Assembly: GCF_034522235.1 (NCBI RefSeq)
Contig: NZ_JAXHLN010000003.1
Coordinates: 2,170,001-2,234,000, forward strand
Direction: 5' to 3'
Source of the DNA: Thiohalophilus sp.
Lineage (GTDB): Bacteria; Pseudomonadota; Gammaproteobacteria; UBA6429; Thiohalophilaceae
DNA: 64,000 nt
Part shown: positions 54,808-63,799 of the stretch, one piece after another
How positions within the stretch are numbered: the first letter of the stretch is position 1
Layout of the letters: every line of letters starts with the position of its first letter
Made by a program: the position numbers and the translations under genes
The notes under the pieces: generated by a model
What the model was told of the DNA's origin: nothing
Database searches by the model: none
Seen by the model: the letters and a program-made list of their open reading frames with translations, nothing else

Positions 54808-55422
54808 TCAACGGCTTACGGCCGCCTTGAGCGCGGCGCGAATGATATCTTCACTGTTTCGCCCCTCGCTGTCCACCGACTGCACCATGCGGCTGGCCTC
54901 CGGGGGTTTATAGCCCAGGGCGATCAGGGCACTGACCGCCTCGCGATCGGCCTCCCGTGAACCGGCCGCCGGCGGCCGCTGCACAGTGCCGTCGGCCGGG
55001 GCCGGGCTGTCGCTCTCCCAGTCGGCCAGCCGGTCCCGCATCTCCATGATCAACCGCTCGGCGGTCTTTTTGCCGACCCCCGGCAACTGCACCAGAGTGC
55101 GGCTGTCGTCATCATGAACACAGCGGGCAAATTCATCGGCGCTCATTCCCGAGAGGATCGCCAGCGCCAGCTTCGCTCCGACCCCGTTGACCCGGATCAG
55201 GCTGCGAAACAGCCGTCGCTCGTGCTCGCTGGCAAAGCCGTACAGCTGCTGGGCATCCTCGCGCACCACCAGATGGGTGTGCAGGATCACCGGCTGCGCC
55301 ACCTCCGGCAGCTGGTAAAAGGTCGACATGGGCGCCTCGATTTCATATCCCACCCCGTGCACATCCACCAGCAGTTGCGGTGGCTGCTTGCTGACCAGAA
55401 TCCCCTGAATACGCCCGATCAC
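54808..55422 (-). CDS. ruvA: Holliday junction DNA-binding protein RuvA
   Basis: RuvA binds four-way junctions and loads RuvB. The 204-residue product begins at GTG (55420-55422), with AGGAG 7 bases upstream and the family N-terminus VIGRIQGILVSKQPPQLLVDV. The OB-fold is followed by helix-hairpin-helix DNA-binding sequences (LIRVNGVGAKLALAILS, LVQLPGVGKKTAERLIMEM) and a C-terminal RuvB-binding domain (AVSALIALGYKPPEASRMV). The longer frame to 55470 starts in unrelated sequence. Confidence 0.95.
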   Translation of the reverse strand: MIGRIQGILVSKQPPQLLVDVHGVGYEIEAPMSTFYQLPEVAQPVILHTHLVVREDAQQLYGFASEHERRLFRSLIRVNGVGAKLALAILSGMSADEFARCVHDDDSRTLVQLPGVGKKTAERLIMEMRDRLADWESDSPAPADGTVQRPPAAGSREADREAVSALIALGYKPPEASRMVQSVDSEGRNSEDIIRAALKAAVSR

Positions 55423-55478
55423 CTGTTCACTCCTGCCTCGATTTTGTCTAACTGTACCACTTATCCACACCGCTGGGA

Positions 55479-55632
55479 TTAACGCAGAGTTCGCGGAGGC
55501 GCAGAGACGCGGAGGAAAAGAATATCTGAATCTGGCACACGGTGAACCGCCTCACAGGCATATTTATCGGGTCAAAACCTGAAACAGGTTCATGTTCCTC
55601 TGCGGCTCCGCGCCTCTGCGTCCTCCGCGTTA
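55479..55632. repeat. Intergenic hairpin repeat (class A only)
   Basis: Arms 55479-55515 (TTAACGCAGAGTTCGCGGAG..., GCGCAGAGACGCGGAGG) and 55596-55632 (TCCTCTGCGGCTCCGCGCC..., TCCTCCGCGTTAA) pair well; the centre is unrelated but holds its own small inverted repeat (AACCTGAAACAGGTT). It lies between ruvA and the ruvC 3' end. Confidence 0.9.
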
Positions 55633-55648
55633 ATTTCCAGAGTTTTTT

Positions 55649-56176
55649 CTAACGCCGCCGCCGCAAACGGCGCATCCCCGACGGCAACCGGGGCGATAAT
55701 TGTTGCATGGTCTGGCGCAAATGGGCATGGCAAAGTGCCGTGGCGAGGGCATCGGCGGCATCCTCCTGGGGCAGTTTGTTGAGACCCAGCAGATGCTGAA
55801 CCATATGCTGGACCTGCGCCTTGGCGGCATTGCCTTTGCCGACGATGGCTTTTTTGATTTCCGTCGGGCTGTATTCGCTCAGCGGTAGCGAGCGCAGGGC
55901 CACGGTACTGATGGCCGCGCCGCGGGCCTGGCCCAGTTTGAGCGCCGAATCGGGATTGCGGTGCATGAACACCTGCTCGATCGCCACTTCCTGCGGCTGA
56001 TGTTCCTCAAGCAGGGCATCCAGCCCCTGACAAATGGTCTTCAGGCGAGTATCCAGCGTGCCCTCCACGGTACGGATGCAGCCGCTGCCGATCCACAGGA
56101 CGCGCGATCCCTGCATCTCGATGATGCCAAAACCGGTCAGCCGGGAACCGGGATCAATGCCCAGAATGCGTGTCAT
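55649..56176 (-). CDS. ruvC: Holliday junction resolvase RuvC
   Basis: RuvC cuts Holliday junctions. The 175-residue RNase H-fold nuclease shows the catalytic acidic residues in ILGIDPGSRLTGFGII (Asp7), QEVAIEQVFMHRNPDSALKL (Glu), and the C-terminal DAADALATALCHAH. It is followed by ruvA and ruvB, with yebC upstream, the classical order; hairpin repeats separate ruvC from both neighbours. Confidence 0.97.
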   Translation of the reverse strand: MTRILGIDPGSRLTGFGIIEMQGSRVLWIGSGCIRTVEGTLDTRLKTICQGLDALLEEHQPQEVAIEQVFMHRNPDSALKLGQARGAAISTVALRSLPLSEYSPTEIKKAIVGKGNAAKAQVQHMVQHLLGLNKLPQEDAADALATALCHAHLRQTMQQLSPRLPSGMRRLRRRR

Positions 56177-56259
56177 AACAAAAAGATACAGGATACCAGC
56201 AGCGGAGAAAACGGTTTTCAGGCTGCTTCGACGTCCGAGGCAGCTCAGAGGTCGGCTTT

Positions 56260-56352
56260 TTAACGCAGAGATATTCGGGCAATTTTGAATTTTTAATGTT
56301 GAATTTTGAATGGAATCTGGGTTTGCAATTTAAAATTCAACATTCAAAATTA
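56260..56352. repeat. Intergenic hairpin repeat (class B with a class A stub)
   Basis: TTTAACGCAGAGA (from about 56260) is a stub of a class A left arm. Class B arms follow: 56281-56313 (AATTTTGAATTTTTAATG...) and 56327-56352 (CAATTTAAAATTCAACATTC...). It ends 5 bp from the yebC stop. Confidence 0.84.
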
Positions 56353-56357
56353 CAAGT

Positions 56358-57107
56358 TCATTGCCCGAGTTGTTCGAGGACTTCGTCGGAGAAGTCGGCG
56401 TTGGTGTAGACGTTCTGCACGTCGTCCTGATCCTCGAGCATGTCCACCAGTTTCATCACCTGCTCGGCTTCTTCCAGCGGCAAATCGACGCTGGTGGCAG
56501 CGCGCATGGTCACTTCCGCCATTTCCGGCTCCAGACCCGCCGCCTGCATGGCGCTTTTGACGTCGAGAAAATCTTCCGGGGCGGTCGTCACTTCAATACC
56601 ACCGTCCTCGTTGGTAACCACGTCCTCGGCGCCCGCCTCCAGCGCCGCCTCCATGATGGTGTCCTCGTCGCTGCCGGCGGGATAGCTCAAGCTGCCGAGC
56701 TTGGAAAACAGATAGGCGACCGAGCCGTCGGTACCGAGGTTGCCGCCGTTTTTGGTAAAGGCATGGCGCACTTCCGAGACCGTCCGGTTACGGTTGTCGG
56801 TCAGACAGTCGGCCATGATCGCCACCCCGCCGGGGCCGTAACCTTCGTAGCGGACCGCTTCATAATTGGCGCCATCCTGGTCACCGCTGCCGCGCTTGAT
56901 GGCCCGCTCAATGGTGTCCTTGGTCATATTGGACGACAGGGCCTTGTCGATGGCCGTACGCAGGCGCGGATTGGTTTCCGGATCGCCACCCCCTTCCCGG
57001 GCCGAAACGGTGATCTCACGAATCAGCTTGGTGAACAGCTTGCCGCGACGGGCGTCCTGCGCGGCCTTGCGATGACGGATATTGGCCCACTTACTGTGTC
57101 CGGCCAT
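56358..57107 (-). CDS. yebC: YebC/PmpR/TACO1-family protein
   Basis: YebC-family proteins have been described as transcriptional regulators and, more recently, as helpers of translation through difficult sequences. The 249-residue product has [75 protein letters not shown], and [18 protein letters not shown]. It is upstream of ruvC. Its 5' flank carries a run of 7-bp tandem repeats about 52 bp before the start codon. Confidence 0.95.
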   Translation of the reverse strand: MAGHSKWANIRHRKAAQDARRGKLFTKLIREITVSAREGGGDPETNPRLRTAIDKALSSNMTKDTIERAIKRGSGDQDGANYEAVRYEGYGPGGVAIMADCLTDNRNRTVSEVRHAFTKNGGNLGTDGSVAYLFSKLGSLSYPAGSDEDTIMEAALEAGAEDVVTNEDGGIEVTTAPEDFLDVKSAMQAAGLEPEMAEVTMRAATSVDLPLEEAEQVMKLVDMLEDQDDVQNVYTNADFSDEVLEQLGQ

Positions 57108-57158
57108 GGGTTACCTCTTGATGTTCCGTTAGCTTTCAATAGCGGGATCTTAACATTA

Positions 57159-57320
57159 AAGTTGGCAGTTGGCAGTTGGCAGTTGGCAGTTGGCAGTTGG
57201 CAGTTGGCAGTTGGCAGTTGGCAGTTGGCAGTTGGCAGTTGGCAGTTGGCAGTTGGCAGTTGGTAGAATTCTAATTCAGTTTTTTGCTGTCAACTGCCAT
57301 CTGATGACTGCAAACTGACG
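57159..57320. repeat. Class D repeat with 14 tandem GTTGGCA heptamers
   Basis: From 57161 to 57258 there are 14 perfect copies of GTTGGCA, then one variant (GTTGGTA). A right arm (about 57288-57320, GTCAACTGCCATCTGATG, CTGCAAACTGACGACTAA) is partly complementary, as in the class D hairpins at 36972 and 44840. The expanded left arm points to replication slippage. It lies between the first FHA gene's stop and the yebC start. Confidence 0.95.
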
Positions 57321-57321
57321 A

Positions 57322-57678
57322 CTAACTATCGGGAAGATAGATCGCGGTCTGTTCGTAATGCTCGTCGGCGCCGCTGTCGAAGGTGAACTCGTGACCGCCG
57401 ATGCGAATAACATCGCCGTGCTTGAGTAGCTGGCGGATGATTTTGCTGTCGTTGACAATGGTGCCGTTGGTACTGCCCAGGTCTTCCAGATACACGTCGT
57501 AATAATTTTCCAGATAGTCATTGGGCTTCAGAACCAGACGCGCATGACGTCCACTGACCGCCGGATCATCGAGTTGAATCTCGTTATCCCCCTGGCGACC
57601 GATATTCAGCACCTTCTTATCAAACTCATAACTGCTGAGGGTCAGTCCCTCGTGCTTGAGTAACAATTTTGCCGGCAT
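57322..57678 (-). CDS. Single FHA-domain protein
   Basis: FHA domains bind phosphothreonine. The 118-residue product is essentially one FHA domain with all key residues: LNIGRQGDNEIQLDD, AVSGRHARLVL and EDLGSTNGTIVNDSKI, and a short C-terminal extension (EQTAIYLPDS). It is the last gene of a four-gene cassette with a kinase and PP2C phosphatase, so it probably reads or tunes their phosphorylation state. Confidence 0.9.
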   Translation of the reverse strand: MPAKLLLKHEGLTLSSYEFDKKVLNIGRQGDNEIQLDDPAVSGRHARLVLKPNDYLENYYDVYLEDLGSTNGTIVNDSKIIRQLLKHGDVIRIGGHEFTFDSGADEHYEQTAIYLPDS

Positions 57679-57698
57679 AATCTCTGCTCGTCCGTCGC

Positions 57699-58343
57699 TC
57701 AGGCTTCCTCGAAACGCATCCGGGTATTGGACACTTCGATGGTATCGCCGGGATTGAGTTGCTGGCTTTCCTTCTTCAGGGCTTCCCCGTTGATGAGCGG
57801 TGGCTGGCTGGCGGTGCCACTGCCGCTCATACGCATCAGAAAATAGTTCTGCCCACGCCGGGCGATGACCGCCATCTGTGAACCCGGCGTCCCCACAGTG
57901 GTATAGGGCTTGGTCAGCGCCAGACTCTCGCCGGCCTTATTGCCTGACAGTACCTTGACCACATAGCTTTGGGGCGATGCAGCGGGTTGTGACGACGCGG
58001 CTCGGGAGCCGGCGGAGGCGTCCGCGGAAATGATCACGGTACTTTCAAAATCCTCGGCATTGTCATCGACATACTTGAATTCATGCCGCCCGATACGTAC
58101 CACATCGCCATGATTCAGCTGCCGTTTGCTGACCTTCTTGCCATTTAACAGCACGCCGTTGGTGCTGTGCAAATCCTCGATATAGGCATGTTGCAACATT
58201 AAAAACGCGGCATGTGTACCACTTACGGTCGGATCATCCAGCTGCACGTCATTACTGGGCTTGCGTCCGACAGTCAGCCTCTCCTTGGTCAGCGGATATT
58301 CCTTAACGACGGTGCCATTATGTGTCAGTATGATTCTTGTCAT
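57699..58343 (-). CDS. Protein with one intact and one degenerate FHA domain
   Basis: The 214-residue product has an N-terminal FHA domain with the binding residues (LTVGRKPSNDVQLDD, TVSGTHAAFLM, EDLHSTNGVLLNGKKV), a Ser/Ala-rich linker with possible threonine targets, and a second FHA-like domain (TTVGTPGSQMAVIARRG, PPLINGEALKKESQQLNPGD) in which the usual Gly-Arg is Gly-Thr and the Ser-x-x-His is missing. The second probably serves structure or protein contact rather than phosphate binding. Confidence 0.87.
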   Translation of the reverse strand: MTRIILTHNGTVVKEYPLTKERLTVGRKPSNDVQLDDPTVSGTHAAFLMLQHAYIEDLHSTNGVLLNGKKVSKRQLNHGDVVRIGRHEFKYVDDNAEDFESTVIISADASAGSRAASSQPAASPQSYVVKVLSGNKAGESLALTKPYTTVGTPGSQMAVIARRGQNYFLMRMSGSGTASQPPLINGEALKKESQQLNPGDTIEVSNTRMRFEEA

Positions 58344-58368
58344 AGTTAACAGAGAACTCCGCTCAGGA

Positions 58369-59175
58369 TTAATCTTCTATACCGCTGGAGTCTGAAAATG
58401 CCTGCTGCAGACAAACCAGCACCACGGAAATATTGTCCTTACCACCCTTGTCGTTTGCAAGTGCAATCAACGCCTCGGTCGCCCCTTCGAGATTGCAGCC
58501 ATTCGTCTCGGAGCGATGGTCCCTGAGCAGGCCCACGATTTCCTCATCACTCACCAGGTCGGTCAGACCATCGGTGCACATGATATATATGTCTCCGTAA
58601 TCGACCTTTGACTCGGTAACATCCACATCGACCGTATCGGCAATCCCCAGCGCCCGGGTAATCAGATTCCGGCTGGCCGACAACTGCGCTTCTTCCTGGC
58701 TCAGGTAACCGTTATCCACCATCTCCTGGACCAGAGAATGGTCAGTGGTGATTTGCTCGAGCTTATCATCCCGCAACCGGTAGCCCCGGGAATCGCCGAC
58801 ATGGGCGGCGATCACGCGATCGTCATAGAAGAGGTTCAGGACAATTGTCGTACCCATGCCATTATAGGCGGGGTTTTCTCTTGCCTGCCGATTGATTTCG
58901 TCATTGGCGTAACAGATTGCCTCGCGCACAGCATCACTGAGAGCGATGCTATGGCTGCCTTGCATGTCGGGATTCAATACATCATGTAGCGCTTCCCGAA
59001 TACTGTTAACGGCGATTTCACTGGCCACCTCACCGGCATTATGCCCGCCCATCCCGTCGGCCACGATTACCAGGCCCATATCCTTATCCCAGGCAATATG
59101 GTCCTCGTTATGTTCGCGCATCCGCCCGACATCCGAGACACCGTAGATGACCAGTTTTGCCGAATCACCCAACAT
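58369..59175 (-). CDS. PP2C-family Ser/Thr protein phosphatase
   Basis: The 268-residue phosphatase shows the metal-binding motifs of PP2C: VGRMREHNEDHIAWD, LVIVADGMGGHNAGEVAS, VIAAHVGDSRGYRLRDDKLE, MCTDGLTDLVSDEEI and KDNISVVLVCL. It should reverse phosphorylation by the adjoining kinase. The ATG at 59173-59175 (MLGDSAKL) is chosen, with TTAGGA 8 bases upstream; the ATG three codons earlier lies too close. It starts within 15 bp of the kinase stop. Confidence 0.93.
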   Translation of the reverse strand: MLGDSAKLVIYGVSDVGRMREHNEDHIAWDKDMGLVIVADGMGGHNAGEVASEIAVNSIREALHDVLNPDMQGSHSIALSDAVREAICYANDEINRQARENPAYNGMGTTIVLNLFYDDRVIAAHVGDSRGYRLRDDKLEQITTDHSLVQEMVDNGYLSQEEAQLSASRNLITRALGIADTVDVDVTESKVDYGDIYIMCTDGLTDLVSDEEIVGLLRDHRSETNGCNLEGATEALIALANDKGGKDNISVVLVCLQQAFSDSSGIED

Positions 59176-59185
59176 TTTTATCATC

Positions 59186-61720
59186 CTAATGCTTCTTGGT
59201 TAACCGTTCCCGACAACGGGTCAGGGCCTTGGCCATCTGTGAACCACTCTGAAAACGACGTTCCAGCTCCTTGTGCAGCGCTTTGTTAACCACCTGACTA
59301 ACACAGGAAGGAATATCCGGACGGAACATACGAATATCCGGATGTTTTTCATTTGCTATTTTATACATCAGGCTGGCCAGTGAATCAGCAATAAATGGTA
59401 ATTCCCCGGTCAACATTTGATAAAGCATGACCCCAAGGGAAAACAAGTCGGAGCGACCATCAACCTTGGCGCCGGCCAGCTGTTCCGGCGACATATAGGA
59501 AGGGCTACCCAGAATCGTCCCGGTCTTGGTTTTGCTGGTGTCGGTCAGGCAGGCCACCCCAAAGTCAGTCACCTTGACAACACCGCCATCTCGATCGTAA
59601 ATCATATTGGCCGGTTTGATGTCACGATGCACGACTTTCTCATTATGTGCGTAATCCAGCGCTTCAGCTATCTGCACAATGACATCGAAAGTTTCCTGCG
59701 CCGGCAGGAGATTGTCGGACTTGGCATAGGCCAGCAGGTTTTCACCCTTAAGATAGTCCATGGCAATATAAGACAGTTCCTGGTCCTCGCCAACATCATA
59801 AATCGTAACGATATTGGGATGGTGCAGACGCCCGGCAGTCTCTGCCTCGCGGAAAAACCGTTCCTTGACATCCGCCAGCTTGTCGCCTTCAAACTCCTGG
59901 GACAGACTCATGGTTTTGATCGCAACACTACGACCAATCTTGGGATCATGACCCAGATAAACCATCCCCATGGCGCCTCGACCCAGCTCACGGTCAATCA
60001 TATAACGGCCAATCATCGGTTTTTGCACGCCGGGATTGCTGATAATCAGTGTACCGTCAGCAGGAGCGTTACTCTTGTTATTGCCAACGACAAACTGTTC
60101 GGATACTTCGCGGTTACGTTGCAGCCTTTCCTGAACATCACTGAAATTGGCGTCATGGGATTCAATATACTTGAAGACGGCTACGGCCTTGTTATATTGC
60201 CGTTTGCGTTCGTAATCGAGGCCCAGGTTATACAGCTGATTGAGCAGGGAGGCATCAACGATACAGTGACGATATTTTTCAAATGCCTGATCCAGTTGCC
60301 CCTGGGTATGATATTGCTGCCCCAGCGCCTGATTGGCCTCGGACAATTCCAGATGCATATGGTGAATTTGACCCTGGAGAAAATGCTTCGCCGAAAGGAC
60401 CAGGTGACCAACCAGCAGCACCGCCAGCGGCGTCATTAACGGTAACCAGCTCGACTTGGCCAGCATGGTGATAAAGTGTGCATTTAGCAGACCGATTAAC
60501 AGCAGCGCAGTCAGGGCCAGCCCGGTACTCATACGAAACCGCGGCAAAACAAACATCAGATACAGACCCATCACGATAATCAGCAACCATTGCGCCCAAT
60601 TGGCCCAGTGCGGTACTTCAAACAGATCATCACTTAACAGGCTGGAAATACTGTGCGCCGAGGCCAATACCGGAGGCATCATCTCACCGATAGGGGTCTC
60701 CAGAAAACGGGTATATTGCGCGGCGGTCAAACCGATCAGAACGGTTTTATTACGAACGAGTTCGCTGTCGATTTGATCTTCCAGCAGATCTAGAACGGAG
60801 ATCACGTTAAACGCCGGCTTCCCTTCCTTGCCGCGATAAAAACGTGGATAAATACGCAAGTCGTTATCGGTGTTGATTCGCTGATCGGCCAGTTCGACGC
60901 CATGGCCCAGATGCACGCTGATTTGTGAGGTGTTCATATCCTGGGTGCGTGCCGCCATCATCAGCGTGAATGAGGGCAGGTAGTGTTCTCCATACCGGAA
61001 TACCATCGGCTCGGCCCGCAACGCCTTCTGTCTGCCGTTACCCAGATTGATAACGCCGGCGCCACTGGCATATTCGGCGAGAGTCTCGATAGGTGGATAG
61101 ATGCGATCGATTACCGGAACCGGTTCGGGCAAAAACCGCTGATACCAGAGCTCTTCATCCGGTATCCCACTCACATCATCCAGTTGGTATTTGAGCAGGT
61201 GATCGGCCAGCATGCGGTTTTTCCGCGCCGCGCCATTGTGCGCATAGGGAATGGCCAGAACGACCCGACCGGCATAACGCAGGGTATTGGCGAAATCCCG
61301 ATCGGTCTGCATGCGATCTTCGGTCTGGTTGGCCAGCTCCAGCAAACGTCGACTGCCGCCCTGTTTCTCCAACTCCGCTTTCAGCGCCTGCAGTGACTCC
61401 AGACCGATCGCCCGTTGCTCGCTTTCAAAGGGCAGAGCAAAACCAATGACGGCGGGTTTCATGGCCGACAGTTGACGGGTCGCCCGGGCCAGCAGATCCC
61501 GTGGCCAGGGCCAGGCCCCGCGCTGTTCAATGGCGTCCTCATTAATGGCGATGACGACCACATCGCGATTAGCGGGCTGAGTGGCGGCAAACCGGGCGCC
61601 AAGGTCATAGCCGGCATTTTCCAGCGGGCGCGTGACATCCGCCAGGCTGGCCAGCAGGAAAAGCCCGGTCACGATCAAACCGAGAAACCAGTCTGTTTTC
61701 CAGTAGGATGTTTGCTTCAC
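59186..61720 (-). CDS. CHASE2-domain membrane Ser/Thr protein kinase
   Basis: The 844-residue product begins with a membrane helix (WFLGLIVTGLFLLASLADV), a large periplasmic CHASE2 sensor domain (NAGYDLGARFAA, RDVVVIAINEDAIEQRGAWPWPRD, LVRNKTVLIGLTAAQ), then about three membrane helices, a TPR-like helical region (QYHTQGQLDQAFEKYRHCIV) and a C-terminal kinase domain from about residue 569: glycine loop LGRGAMGMVYLG, Lys in VAIK, HRDIKPANM, DFG, and SPSYMSPEQL. All catalytic residues are present. GTG at 61718-61720 with GGAG 5 bases upstream is chosen; a GTG 54 bp earlier is possible. The signal sensed is unknown. Confidence 0.92.
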   Translation of the reverse strand: MKQTSYWKTDWFLGLIVTGLFLLASLADVTRPLENAGYDLGARFAATQPANRDVVVIAINEDAIEQRGAWPWPRDLLARATRQLSAMKPAVIGFALPFESEQRAIGLESLQALKAELEKQGGSRRLLELANQTEDRMQTDRDFANTLRYAGRVVLAIPYAHNGAARKNRMLADHLLKYQLDDVSGIPDEELWYQRFLPEPVPVIDRIYPPIETLAEYASGAGVINLGNGRQKALRAEPMVFRYGEHYLPSFTLMMAARTQDMNTSQISVHLGHGVELADQRINTDNDLRIYPRFYRGKEGKPAFNVISVLDLLEDQIDSELVRNKTVLIGLTAAQYTRFLETPIGEMMPPVLASAHSISSLLSDDLFEVPHWANWAQWLLIIVMGLYLMFVLPRFRMSTGLALTALLLIGLLNAHFITMLAKSSWLPLMTPLAVLLVGHLVLSAKHFLQGQIHHMHLELSEANQALGQQYHTQGQLDQAFEKYRHCIVDASLLNQLYNLGLDYERKRQYNKAVAVFKYIESHDANFSDVQERLQRNREVSEQFVVGNNKSNAPADGTLIISNPGVQKPMIGRYMIDRELGRGAMGMVYLGHDPKIGRSVAIKTMSLSQEFEGDKLADVKERFFREAETAGRLHHPNIVTIYDVGEDQELSYIAMDYLKGENLLAYAKSDNLLPAQETFDVIVQIAEALDYAHNEKVVHRDIKPANMIYDRDGGVVKVTDFGVACLTDTSKTKTGTILGSPSYMSPEQLAGAKVDGRSDLFSLGVMLYQMLTGELPFIADSLASLMYKIANEKHPDIRMFRPDIPSCVSQVVNKALHKELERRFQSGSQMAKALTRCRERLTKKH

Positions 61721-61894
61721 TCTCGCTCCGTGTCTCGGGCTTCTAGTTATCTGTTTATGCCCGCCGAACGACACCGTGGCCGCCGGGTCTCGCCTCTACA
61801 GATTATCGGCAGAAAAGAGAATGACATGAGCGCACCCATTAATAAAGGTGGAATTTACCAACTTGAGAGGTGCTGCGCCGGCGATGGCCAGGAA

Positions 61895-63685
61895 TTAACC
61901 GGTTGGCTTGTCCTTCCCGGGCGGATTGCGCAGTTTGATGTGCAATTCGCGCAACTGGGCCTCGCTGACCGCTGACGGGGCCTGGGTCAGCAGGCAGCTG
62001 GCGCTCTGGGTCTTGGGGAAGGCCATCACGTCGCGGATCGACTGGGCACCGACCATCAGCATCACCAGCCGGTCCAGACCAAAGGCCATGCCGCCGTGGG
62101 GCGGACAGCCGTAATGCAGCGCATCCAGCAAAAAGCCGAATTTCTCCTGCGCCTCGGCCTGCCCGATACCCAGAGCAGAGAACACCTTGCGCTGGACTTC
62201 CTCGCGATAGATACGCATGGACCCGCCGCCGATCTCGGTGCCGTTGAGCACCATGTCGAAGGCCCGCGAGCCGCAGTTGCCCGGATCCGATTCGAGCTTG
62301 TCGAGATCGACCTCTGCAGGGGAGGTAAACGGGTGGTGCAGGGAATACCAGCGCCGGGTCCCCTCGTCCCACTCGAACATGGGAAAATCGACCACCCACA
62401 GCGGCTGCCAGCCGTGCTCCAGAAGCCCCTTGTCGTGGCCCAGCTTGACCCGCAGGGCACCGAGCGCCTCGTTGACCACGCTGGCCTTGTCGGCGCCGAA
62501 GAAGATCAGATCGCCGTTCCCGGCACCGGTGCGCTGCAATATGGCCTCGACGGCCTCATCCGGCAGGAATTTGAGGATCGGTGATTGCAGCCCTTCGCGG
62601 CCTTTGTCCATGTCGTTGATCTTGATATAGGCCAGGCCGCGCGCGCCGTAGATGCCGACAAAATCGGTGTAATCGTCGATCTCCTTGCGAGTCAGCTCGC
62701 CGCCTTTGGGCACCCGCAGGGCGACCACCCGGCCGGCCGGATCCTTCGCCGGGCCGCTGAAGACCTTGAACTCCACGCTCTGCATCACATCCGCCACATC
62801 CACCAGCTCCAGCGGGATGCGCAGATCGGGCTTGTCCGAACCGAAACGGCGCATCGCCTCGGCCCAGGTCATGCGCGGGAAAGGATCGTGCAGCGGGATT
62901 TCCAGCACATGGGCGAAGACGTGGCGCAGCATACCCTCCATCATCTGCATGATGGCCTCCTCGTCGAGGAACGAGGTCTCGATATCCAGCTGGGTAAATT
63001 CGGGCTGGCGATCGGCGCGCAGATCCTCATCGCGGAAGCAGCGGACAACCTGGTAATAGCGGTCCATGCCGGCAACCATTAGCAGCTGCTTGAACAGCTG
63101 CGGCGACTGCGGCAGGGCGAAAAAGGCGCCATCGTGGGTGCGACTCGGTACCAGGTAATCACGCGCCCCTTCCGGGGTCGCCCGGGTCAGCATGGGCGTC
63201 TCGATCTCGAGAAAGCCGTTGTCGTTCAGATAATTGCGAAACTCGGTGGTAATCTTCGAGCGCAGCTTCATGCGCTGTAGCATCTCGGGCCGGCGCAGAT
63301 CGACATAGCGATAGCGCAGGCGGTGCTCCTCGGAGACATCCTCATCATCGAGCTGGAATGGCGGAGTTTCCGAGTGATTGAGAATCTCCAGCTCCAGGCC
63401 CAGCAGCTCGATCTGCCCGGTCGGCATGTTGGCGTTCTCGGTCCCCTCGGGACGGCGGCGCACCCGACCGGTAACCCGCAGCACATACTCACTGCGCACC
63501 TTCTCTGCCAGCATGAAGGAGTCGGGCTTGTCGGGATCGTAGACCACCTGCAGCAGCCCTTCGCGGTCGCGCAGATCAATAAAAATCACCCCGCCGTGAT
63601 CGCGACGCCGGTGAACCCAGCCGCAGACGGTGACTTGTTGATCGATATGAGATTCGTTGATCTCGCCGCAGTAATGGCTACGCAT
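61895..63685 (-). CDS. aspS: Aspartyl-tRNA synthetase
   Basis: AspS charges tRNA-Asp. The 596-residue bacterial-type enzyme has the OB-fold ([20 protein letters not shown]), class II motif 2 ([27 protein letters not shown]), the bacterial insertion, and motif 3 ([16 protein letters not shown]). Complete. In gammaproteobacteria aspS is commonly close upstream of yebC-ruvC; here the kinase cassette lies between. Confidence 0.97.
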   Translation of the reverse strand: MRSHYCGEINESHIDQQVTVCGWVHRRRDHGGVIFIDLRDREGLLQVVYDPDKPDSFMLAEKVRSEYVLRVTGRVRRRPEGTENANMPTGQIELLGLELEILNHSETPPFQLDDEDVSEEHRLRYRYVDLRRPEMLQRMKLRSKITTEFRNYLNDNGFLEIETPMLTRATPEGARDYLVPSRTHDGAFFALPQSPQLFKQLLMVAGMDRYYQVVRCFRDEDLRADRQPEFTQLDIETSFLDEEAIMQMMEGMLRHVFAHVLEIPLHDPFPRMTWAEAMRRFGSDKPDLRIPLELVDVADVMQSVEFKVFSGPAKDPAGRVVALRVPKGGELTRKEIDDYTDFVGIYGARGLAYIKINDMDKGREGLQSPILKFLPDEAVEAILQRTGAGNGDLIFFGADKASVVNEALGALRVKLGHDKGLLEHGWQPLWVVDFPMFEWDEGTRRWYSLHHPFTSPAEVDLDKLESDPGNCGSRAFDMVLNGTEIGGGSMRIYREEVQRKVFSALGIGQAEAQEKFGFLLDALHYGCPPHGGMAFGLDRLVMLMVGAQSIRDVMAFPKTQSASCLLTQAPSAVSEAQLRELHIKLRNPPGKDKPTG

Positions 63686-63799
63686 GAGAATTCGGGGCCT
63701 TGTGCTTGGGACAAGGCGGGAATCTTACGGATTGGCGGGGGTCTGTGCAACCGGGGAATCACCCCGGTTGCACGGGTTCGGGGCACAACCGGGCGGGTT

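Noticed and set aside
57161-57265. Possible CRISPR array
   Set aside because: Units are 7 bp and directly joined with no spacers, and no cas genes are present; it is a simple tandem repeat.
56361-57266. Frame with repeated LAVGSWQ heptapeptide
   Set aside because: Most of it is antisense to yebC; the repeated peptide is just the translation of the tandem GTTGGCA array.
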